Of a stretch of DNA of 64,000 nt, positions 56,251 to 64,000 are shown piece after piece. This DNA is from Orcinus orca. Taxonomy: Eukaryota > Chordata > Mammalia > Artiodactyla > Delphinidae. How positions within the stretch are numbered: the first letter of the stretch is position 1; each line of letters opens with the position of its first letter. The translations under genes were made by a program, and so were the position numbers. A model generated the notes under the pieces. The model was not told the DNA's origin, did not search any database, and worked only from the letters and a program-made list of their open reading frames with translations. Location of the stretch: contig NC_064561.1 of NCBI RefSeq assembly GCF_937001465.1, positions 51,406,698-51,470,697 of the forward strand, in the 5' to 3' direction.

Positions 56251-56697
56251 GGGCCCTAGGTAATTTCTAATAGACAGCTCGAGACCAGCAGTGTATAACC
56301 AGTGAAGACGCTGAAGTGTCTTTTAAATACACATAGCTCCGCGGGCGGGTTCTGAGACCTGCTGCCAGGTGCCTGTGTTGGGCTTGGTAGCAGATAGAAA
56401 AGAAGCAGAAGTAAAAGTTTACAAGGTCTTCCTGTTTGCCTTTCTTCACAATCAAGGGAAAGTATTTCTAAAAATTTCCCATGGACATCGTCAATAGTGG
56501 AAGAAGCAAAGAATATCTAAGATGTACCTGTGGTTCTCTTAATTTAGATGTTTTAATGATGGGGAAAAAATATCACAAGACAAAACTAGACACACTGTTT
56601 ACTGATTTGCTAGGAAAACTCAGGGGCCTGTAAACGTAGTACAGAAAAAAAATGCGTAAAAGCACAGTTTGGCAGTAGATAGAGGCCAGAAACTAAA
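56251..56697. other. single-copy DNA
   Basis: Nothing was recognised. Confidence 0.45.
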
Positions 56698-56837
56698 GTG
56701 ACCACATTGTCCCAGTTTTTCTGGGACTTCTCCTGTTTTAAAACTGAAAGCTAGGACTGTCCCTCCCGGTTTTAAAACTGCAAGTCCTGCATCCCAGGAA
56801 ATCCCTCAGTCCCTGATAAATCGGGACCATTGGTCAC
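56698..56837. repeat. palindromic DNA-transposon fossil
   Basis: The ends 'gtgaccacattgtccc' and 'gggaccattggtcac' are near-perfect terminal inverted repeats. The interior repeats 'gttttaaaactg' twice (about 56733 and 56769). A second, more decayed copy is at 41598-41706. Confidence 0.75.
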
Positions 56838-57384
56838 CCTACAGGACACCATCTGGATCAACATGATAAAAAATGGGTCATTTCTGTTGACCCAACCAGT
56901 CAATTCATCACAATCAAGTGACCTGTTGCCTAGATTGGCTGACTGCTGTTTTGTTGATGCTGACTGATCAGTGCAGAACAAATCGTCAAATACCTTGGGA
57001 CAAACTCACTGAAGAGTGTCAGAAGCCCAAGACCAGAGTTCTGACATTGCCTCTTTTTGTTGTATGATCTCAAGCATCATCCCTGGCCTTAAATTCCATC
57101 CTCTGACATAATATTGGTATAAACATGTAAGCATTGACATCAAAATTTTATAATACACATGGAAGCACACTCTAATGTTTAAAGCTCCACACAACTGATT
57201 AACCGTACACAGATCGTAAAACCAGAACCATAGTAGGAGAATTCTTTCACTGGGATAGAATACCAGAATGAATGAAGCACAGTCTTTGTGTTGAACAGAT
57301 TAGGATTGCATGCCCAGGTCTTAAACAAATAGCTAGGTTTCCTTAAGCACACTCCTAGAACTGACATCCTCCTTGGTTTACAAA
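56838..57384. other. single-copy DNA, no gene seen
   Basis: Nothing was recognised. Confidence 0.45.
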
Positions 57385-57790
57385 ATCCTAATTTGATCAG
57401 ATGGCTCTGGGTCCGGTCTGAGAGGACAAATCACAATTGGGCTAAGCCAGCCATGGGTTGCCTATTACCCTTTCCTAGAGACTGGTGTATGTATGAGTCA
57501 TGTGATCCACAGAAACACAGGAGCAGACTGCTGCTTGGGAAAATTTTATCCTGCCTAATAAAAGAGATAGTAGCCCAAGCAGAAAGCTCTCTCTGCCTCT
57601 CCTCCTTCCTTCCCGCCTTGGACACTGCTGCATAAGAATGCATTGATGACCATGGCCACCATCTTGAATCAGGAAGAGAGACAAATGCTGAGGATCACAA
57701 ATTGAGAGATGGAAAAAAATTGGGTCCTTGATAACATGGCTGAACAGTCAAACCTGCCTACCTCTACATTAACTGTTAGGTGAAATAATA
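57385..57790 (+). repeat. ancient repeat family X
   Basis: 'tatgagtcatgtgatccaca', 'catggccaccatcttgaatc' and 'gggtccttgataacatggct' align in order with 36930-37420. The coding frames over it are chance. Confidence 0.55.
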
Positions 57791-58107
57791 AACATCTTAC
57801 TTCTTAAAGCACAACTACTCAAAAGTGTCATTCACAGAATGCTGTCGTTCCATGGACTATCTGTTACTGATCCATGTTAAGTACAGAAATTGAGAATGCT
57901 TATGAATATTTACCACAGTTTGATGGAGTCATTTTATGTCTATTGAATCCAATAATAAAAATGTTTTTGAATATTTGCCTTTTTATTTCATCCTCGGTTA
58001 ATTCATTTTATTGTATTTTACAAAAGTATCAACTCATGCTATACTGGAACTTAGAGGAAAAGTTGTCCGGTTATTGGTCACACATAGTTTGAGAAGCATT
58101 GCTTGAA
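57791..58107. other. single-copy DNA, no gene seen
   Basis: Nothing was recognised. Confidence 0.45.
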
Positions 58108-58337
58108 GCCAGGTTTCAACAAACTATGGGTATGACCTGCAGGCCAAATCTAGCCCAATGCCTGTTTTTATCAATAATTTGTATTGGAACACAGCCATAA
58201 CTTTTGTTTACATTTTATCTATGGATGTCTTCTTGGTACAATGGCAGAGTTAGGTGATCCTAACAGAGATGTTATGGTGTACAGAGTTCAAAATATTTAC
58301 TATCTGGCTCTTCACAGAAAGAATGTGCAGATCCTTG
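58108..58337 (-). repeat. hAT-Charlie-type fossil, antisense
   Basis: 'tttcaacaaactatgggtat', 'tgtattggaacacagccata' and 'atatttactatctggctctt' are the reverse complement of the family at 1501-1747. It is full length. Confidence 0.82.
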
Positions 58338-58397
58338 CTTTAACCTTTAATTTTCAATTGCATATTCTCCTAGTTTTAGTTGAATTCTAACTTAGAC

Positions 58398-58520
58398 ATA
58401 ATTCATACTTCTAGGTCTCAGTGTGCTCACCTATAAAATGGGATAAAAATCACACTGGCTTGTTGAGAGTATTGCATGAGATAATACATATAAGGTTCTC
58501 AGGAAAGTGTGTGCCTTACA
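58398..58520 (+). repeat. MIR SINE, 3' two-thirds
   Basis: 'taggtctcagtgtgctcacc', 'tataaaatgggataaaaatc' and 'tgcatgagataatacatata' are clear MIR motifs. Confidence 0.8.
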
Positions 58521-58589
58521 ATATACACATAACACGTAAAAGCTCTCTCCTTTCGTTTCCCTGCCACCAACCTTTGATTAAGTAGCTAC

Positions 58590-59290
58590 TGTGTCAAAGG
58601 CCAACAGTTTCTATTTACAAACCACGGGAGGTAGTAGCTCATTGATACTGCATTATTGCTCGCCACTGTCAGTTGGGAAAACTTCATCATCGGCTTGGAA
58701 GTTTGACCCAATGGTTGAGAATAATACACGGACAATAACCAATGACTAGATTTTAGGGATAAACTACGAGCCTTTATAATAATGCCCAGTTCAAGGTTCC
58801 GAGGACCTGACATAATAAAAAATCTTCTAAGCAGAGAAGAAAATGGATTGAGTGCTCCATTTTTACTTTTTAATATTTCATGGGGGCTGAGTCCCTGTGT
58901 TCTCACGTGCTGCATTTCAAGGCTATGCATTCTTGAACTCTTACTGGTAACAGGAAACTAATGGGATTTCTTTTTTTCTTTTTAGGAAAGCTAACAATGA
59001 TTTCAGAAGTGTGTGTTTGTTATCAGATTTAGGGCGCTTGTCACATTTTGGCCTGAAGGCAAGCCAGGGGAGGGTTTGAAAAAAAATATCCAAGCACCGT
59101 CTTCATTGCTCTTTCTCTCTTCTAATTAAAATGCAATTCATCTTACAGATTCCAGAGCATTTTGGATTTGTGGTTGCAAGCATGAGGTCATTTTTCCTGC
59201 CTATATGACCACAGTGAAGTTTTAAAGTCTTTAGTGTTTGGTAACAACAGACAAATAACTGTAGAAACCTGAGAGCAGAGCTCAAGTTCT
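58590..59290. promoter_or_regulatory. candidate conserved non-coding block
   Basis: About 700 bp lack recognisable repeats between two MIRs. They contain ordered A/T-rich words ('attctaattaaaatgcaatt' with a TAATTA-type core, 'tattgctcgccactgtcagt'). Selected on texture only; it could be ordinary single-copy DNA. Confidence 0.22.
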
Positions 59291-59429
59291 TTCCAGAGTG
59301 TTCCCATTATTCCTCAGCATGGGGTAAAAACGAGTCCACCTCACTGGGCTAGTGCCAGGATCCCTGGATGCCCTGAACTGTGAGGCCAAAGTATGAGCCA
59401 GTACCCCAAAGAGGTCAGCCAACCAGTCA

Positions 59430-59645
59430 GTGCAGAGGTGAAGAGCATGCCTCTGAGGACTCTTGGGCCTGAGTCTATATTCTGGTTCTGTCAACCTTGC
59501 CAGGGACATAGAGCAAGTAAGTGATTTAACTTCTCTGCGTTTCTCTTTCCTTATCCATAAAGAGAGCAACCTCAAAGGCTGGCTGTTAAGATCAAATAAG
59601 AAGATACATATAAAATGCTTAGCACAGTCCCTGGGATGTAGAAAA
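59430..59645 (+). repeat. MIR SINE
   Basis: 'agcatgcctctgaggactct', 'gcaagtaagtgatttaactt', 'ctttccttatccataaagag' and 'atgcttagcacagtccctgg' follow a nearly full-length MIR. Confidence 0.82.
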
Positions 59646-59749
59646 CTGTAGTGAACATATTTGGCTCTCCTTTTCTTTATTTCTAGTTATTCATCCTTCC
59701 ATCAAAACTCAGCCTATGAAACTCAGGGGAAGCTGGTACTATCCCCCAA

Positions 59750-60200
59750 GTTCAGAGATGGTTCTGGTTTGACTAACAGATCACTGAAATGAGATGTCAG
59801 TGATTGGATCAAAAACTCAAGACTTCTGAAAAACAGCCAATCGATGCGTGTTATTATTCTCAGGGAAAGCACATGACTCATGTCGGCCCAATAAGAATGG
59901 CTGGAAGAGGTTTTTTTTTTCCCTCCCTCGCTGGATGTGAACAAGAAAGCATGTAATTTCAGCTATTTCTGTCAGTCATCTTGTGACCATGAGGGAAGCC
60001 AGTCTGAGGAGAAAGATGAGATACAGAGTAGGTCAGAACCAAGAAAATAACAGAAAAACAGAGCTGGGGCCCTGATTGCATCACTCCTGGAATCCCTCCT
60101 TTCTTTGGATTTCCTGTTAGGTAATAGAGTTTCTTATCATTTACAGTGGTTTGAGTCAGGTTTTGGTTACATGGAGTAAAATCATCTAACTGATAAGAAC
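59750..60200 (+). repeat. ancient repeat family X
   Basis: 'cacatgactcatgtcggccc', 'aataagaatggctggaagag' and 'tggtttgagtcaggttttgg' match the other family X copies in order. It is the best-preserved 3' end of the family here. Confidence 0.55.
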
Positions 60201-60324
60201 TCAGTAAACATTGGCTATTAGGTCTCAGACTGTACCCAGTAAACTACCCTGCTGTGGATCCCAAGAAGCATGGAAAAGAGATTAGGGAAAAATACAATTT
60301 TATTTTATCTATTTATTGGGCAAC

Positions 60325-60520
60325 TAATTTAAGCTTGGCATTTTACATGCATACATTATCTCTTTGAATCCTCCTAATAACTTTATGAAATTGTTATATT
60401 ATTAGTAGTAAACTGAGGCACAGACGGATTAAGTGACTTCCCCTAGGTTTAACAGCTAGCATGCAGCAGAGCCAAGATGCAAACCCAGGTGTGTCTGGAT
60501 TCATAATCTGTGTTTCTGCC
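60325..60520 (-). repeat. MIR SINE, antisense
   Basis: 'gaatcctcctaataacttta', 'gtagtaaactgaggcacaga', 'cggattaagtgacttcccct' and 'cagagccaagatgcaaaccc' are the reverse complement of MIR. Confidence 0.88.
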
Positions 60521-61096
60521 ACAACACCTTCTGTGTTTCTGCTACCTTCTATGCTGCCTCCCCCTGTCAGATCTTTGTTGCAAAATCACCCTCTTCACCA
60601 GAACTATTCCAAACCTGCATTTGGATGGGGAGGGAGAAGCTGCAGGCTGTCCTCTCCAACACAAGTACGGAGCACCTCGTTAGGCATGGGGTACTACAGA
60701 GGAGCCCTTGCTTTCAAACAAAACAAAGGAAACCCAAAACCCTTAGGAGATGTTCATAATATTATCCACCACATCAGATAAAGTAGGAAATGTATTCAAA
60801 TTCTGCCGCCCCAAATCTCTACCTAAAAAAAAAATTTAAATGAGAAACTAACAATGATTAATGAGAGAGTCCTCTAATGACCAGTTGCAAGTGTGATGCT
60901 TATTTGTGGGCACAAAGAGAAGCAGGGCAGAGAAAGTGACTGCTAAAGTGTGAGAAGCCACTAACAAGGGAAGAAAAGTCAGAACAGAAGCTGGACAACA
61001 TCCTCACTAGCGTCCTGATATCTGCATGTCCCTGCCAGGGAAGCAGCCCTGTTGTCCCTTAGCTATGCACACTTTAACACACGCCTTCCTCTGGAC
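60521..61096. other. single-copy DNA, no gene seen
   Basis: The 106-residue plus-strand frame at 60461-60781 starts inside the MIR and has no domain. Confidence 0.45.
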
Positions 61097-61284
61097 CAGT
61101 GGTTCTCAAACTTTGGCATGCACCAGAATCGTCTGGAAGGTTTATTAAGACACAGATTGCTAAGCCCCACCCCCAAAGTTTCTGTACAATAGGCAGTGGG
61201 TGGGGTCAGAGAATTAGCTTCTCTAACCAGTCCCCAGATGATACAGCTACTGATTGTCCAGGGGCTGCATTTTGAGAGCTCTAG
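61097..61284 (+). repeat. MER5A hAT fossil, full length
   Basis: 'cagtggttctcaaactttgg', 'gcatgcaccagaatcgtctg', 'gctaagccccacccccaaag' and the end 'attttgagagctctag' give a complete, well-preserved MER5A. Confidence 0.9.
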
Positions 61285-62529
61285 CCTAGACTAGTTACAT
61301 TGTGTTTATAGGAAGTAATATCTGGTCAGCCTCTCTTCTGCGCTGACCTTTTGCTTCCAAAGGCATACAACACCCACCTCATTCCCGGTGGCCAAATGCC
61401 TACAGATTCCAAGAGTGGATCTTTCTCTTCATTCCTCCAGGGCCTCAGGCTCTGGCTGAGTAACAGCCTAATAGCCCATTTCCTCTAAGACCTGGATCTT
61501 AGTTGACTCTCCCAAGTCCTCCCCCAACAGGAATGGTGTCCTTGATTCCCAGTCCCTGCTGCCAACAGCTTCACGCTGCTGATGCCAATTACAAGCTGGC
61601 ACCTATATTTAAAATGCTAACACCAGCATCAACCATTTTAAGAGCTTCTGTCTACTGAAGACTGGTTGGATACTGACAGCAGTCTTCCAGTGACTGCTGT
61701 CGGGCTCCACTAAACCTCTGTGAGTGGTCACCCACCACACCATCCACCCCAGACTGCATGACACTGACCCTGTCTGTCCTGCCCTATGATAAGGTCCACC
61801 CTCTGGCTGGTTGGCTTACTCTCAAGGTCCACTTGGGCCAAGTCCTGCTCCAGATAAAGCATCTCTGAGATTTTTGTCTGTAAGAAGGTCTGTCTCTAAG
61901 AAAAATGACCTAATTGATCAAAGTGTCTACTATATTTCCAAAAAGTGAGGCACACATTCAGTGCCATGGCAAGGACTGGCCTGCTTTCCTTCGATGAATT
62001 AAGATTGTATACTTTTCGCTTCCATTTATCTAGGAAATAACGTTGTATCCCCAAGTGTGGGAAACGTGCCACCAGTGGTTTGTGGATGTTTTTATGTGGT
62101 ACGTTGACATGACATTACATACACTGTATTGCACAGTGAGGAAAGTGTCTTCCTTTTCAATTCTCTTTGAAACCAAGCAATAGAATCAAGGAAAAGGTCT
62201 CCGTTTGGTGTTAGCATATATTTTTATTCTGCCTCTTGCTAATCTCTTTTTACTATAATGGAGATGAGGTCACAGGCTAGGAACTCCAGTAGACCACAGT
62301 GATTATCAAGCACACAGTAACACTGCTTTCTTACTACTCTATTTACTTCTATGTAAACCTTCAACTTAGGACAGGTAATACTGACCCTCGATTTACAGTG
62401 GTGATTTAAAGTTCCATTTATAAATCAGTGTTTAAGAAAAAGAAGATTTTGTTTAAATAAGAACGGCATATAAACTAGGATATGAGTGTTACATGTGTGT
62501 GGCAAAAATCATTACGGTTATGTAATAGT
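61285..62529. other. single-copy DNA, no gene seen
   Basis: Nothing was recognised over about 1.2 kb. Confidence 0.45.
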
Positions 62530-63000
62530 GAATTGTATATGTCAACTTGACTGGGTCACAGATTGTCCAGACATTTGATCAAAGGTTACTCTGGGTGTGT
62601 CTGTGATGGTGTTTCTGGGTGAGATTAACATTTGAATTGGTAGACTTAGATTTCCCTTCCTAATGTGGGTGGGTCTCATCCAACCAGTTGAAGACCTGAA
62701 TAGAACAAAAAGGCTGAGTAAGAGCCAGTGCCTGAGTGCTTGACCTGAAACATTGGTCTTTTCCAGCCTTCGGACCTGAACTAAAACATTGACTCTTCCT
62801 GGATTTCGAGCCTGCCAGCTTTCAGACTGGATCTCCTGCTTATCAGGCCTCCAGGCGGGGACTGGAGCCACACATTGGCCCTCCTGCATCTCCAGCTTTC
62901 CGACTGCAGATGCTGGGACTTCTCAGCCCCCATACTCACATGAGCCAATTCCTCATTATATACATATTCTGATTCTTTGGAGAACTCTGACTAACCCTTT
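62530..63000 (+). repeat. ancient LTR-like or MER repeat, class not assigned
   Basis: 'tgtcaacttgactgggtcac', 'gggtgagattaacatttgaa', 'aatgtgggtgggtctcatcc' and 'ccagttgaagacctgaatag', then 'gagccaattcctcattatat' and 'ctttggagaactctgactaa', are colinear with a familiar mammal-wide repeat. I could not fix its library name. No gag, pol or env remnant is visible. Confidence 0.6.
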
Positions 63001-63269
63001 CAGTCATGAATGAGCTAAACTTGGGAAACACTGATAACAGAAATGCACTGAGCTTTTTACCAACCCACCATGAGTGGGAAAGACTTTGAGCTGCATTTCT
63101 TTTTTGCTTTTGCCAGTAGTGGGAACAAATTGCAAGGAGCAATTATATTTCAGATCTAGGTCCCCACTACCTGTGTCCTCAGCAGGGACCCAACCTGCCT
63201 CCTCACTTGTCTCCTGCAAAGCTCCCTGCAGCTCCCCACGCTCCTGTCATATTGGCCTTCCTCCAGCTC
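63001..63269. other. single-copy DNA
   Basis: Nothing was recognised. Confidence 0.4.
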
Positions 63270-63625
63270 CTCAATATGTCTCATCGCTTCTGCCTCTGGG
63301 CCTTTGCACACACTGGTCTCTCTCTGGAATGCCTTTTCCCCTCCCACCTTTTCCCTTTTCTCTTGACTAAGTCAGCCATTGGTTTAAATGCCTTAAATGG
63401 TGCTTTCCTCAGAGAAGCCTTGCTGCCCTCCAGGCCAGATGAACATCCTGCCTTATGACACCCCACCATTCTCCTCTGAATCATTCTCCACAACTGTAAA
63501 CAAATAACCATTTAAGCATCAATCTGTCTAATATCTGTCTCCCATGCTGGATTGTAAGTTTGTGAGAGCAGGGAACTTGCCTCATGGTTGGTTCTCAATA
63601 AGTATTTTTTGTAAATGACTGAATC
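63270..63625 (+). repeat. L2 LINE 3' end
   Basis: 'tctgggcctttgcacacact', 'ggtctctctctggaatgcct', 'gctttcctcagagaagcctt' and 'tttgtgagagcagggaactt' are a clear L2 3' end, ending near 'ggttctcaataagtat'. The frames in both strands here are shadows. Confidence 0.88.
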
Positions 63626-64000
63626 ATGACCCATCACGGAGTATTATGTAGGTACCAGGGATTTACAAAACACTTAGGTGACTAAATGAACAGAATGATT
63701 TTTACTCTTAGGGATTGAAGTCAGGTACCTCTGACTACCAGCCATAACAAGTGGCCCAAAGTATCTGTGCCTCAAGTGAATCAAATGACCCAAGCATGCA
63801 AACCTGGTCCTCCAAATTTACTGCTTATAAAGACAAGAGATTGGGGACATTGGTTGAAGCCAGATGTTCCGTAGCCTGGAGCTCACTGTCCTAACACTGC
63901 AGATTCTCATGATTAGAACTACGTGTGTTTGAGATGCTGGGACATAAGATCCAACCCAGAAAATATTTTGAAATAATGTTGTTCAATTACTTAATCGTTG
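63626..64000. other. single-copy DNA, no gene seen
   Basis: Nothing was recognised up to the window edge. Confidence 0.45.

Noticed and set aside
62530..63000. Possible endogenous retrovirus
   Set aside because: Only one LTR-like or MER segment is visible, with no partner LTR, primer-binding site or coding remnant.

Overview
This window is nuclear DNA from a mammal, almost certainly a cetacean. The diagnosis rests on tRNA-derived SINEs of the CHR type (head motif 'cttccctggtggcgcag', poly-A tail) at 15289-15502, 23178-23395, 25795-25999 and 48032-48231, older relatives at 4431-4749, 20180-20337 and 27734-27847, and a cetartiodactyl-type LINE-1 at 42790-49224. Much older mammal-wide repeats (MIR, L2, MER5A, MER20 and other hAT fossils, old L1M pieces) fill much of the rest. 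I find no intact protein-coding gene, no tRNA, rRNA or other structured RNA gene, no CRISPR array and no prokaryotic feature. The window is intergenic or lies inside a large intron; nothing in it identifies the host locus.

Layout. 1-5.3 kb is a dense patchwork of MIR and hAT fossils, including one MIR split by two DNA transposons, followed by a small candidate exon with very good splice sites (4006-4095) and an old SINE. 5.3-10.6 kb is mostly single-copy AT-rich sequence. 10.6-21.6 kb alternates single-copy DNA with MIRs, an ancient hAT element, two SINEs, and a repeat-free, conserved-looking block at 19265-19780. 21.6-28 kb holds three SINEs and a GC-rich insert that looks like the 3' end of a processed mRNA copy (26913-27421) inside a MER5A fossil. 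28-42.7 kb carries L2, MIR, old L1 fragments, an ancient unassigned repeat family and several simple repeats, including a CA tract next to a long polypyrimidine tract.

42.79-49.22 kb is a full-length LINE-1 with matching 16-bp target-site duplications. It keeps a 5' UTR, ORF1, ORF2, a G-rich 3' UTR and a poly-A signal. Both ORFs are broken by frameshifts and stops, the endonuclease has lost a catalytic glutamate, and a younger SINE sits inside ORF2. 49.2-64 kb returns to single-copy DNA with MIR, MER5A, MER20, palindromic DNA transposons, an ancient LTR- or LINE-like family and an L2 3' end. Two further repeat-poor blocks (53400-53760 and 58590-59290) read like conserved non-coding elements.

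I did not find a new biological system. The items most worth checking are the candidate exon, the mRNA-like retrocopy with a perfect palindrome at its junction, the SINE-like module inside the LINE-1 5' UTR, and the candidate regulatory elements. Repeat assignments come from recognising consensus motifs by eye, so boundaries are approximate unless target-site duplications are given.
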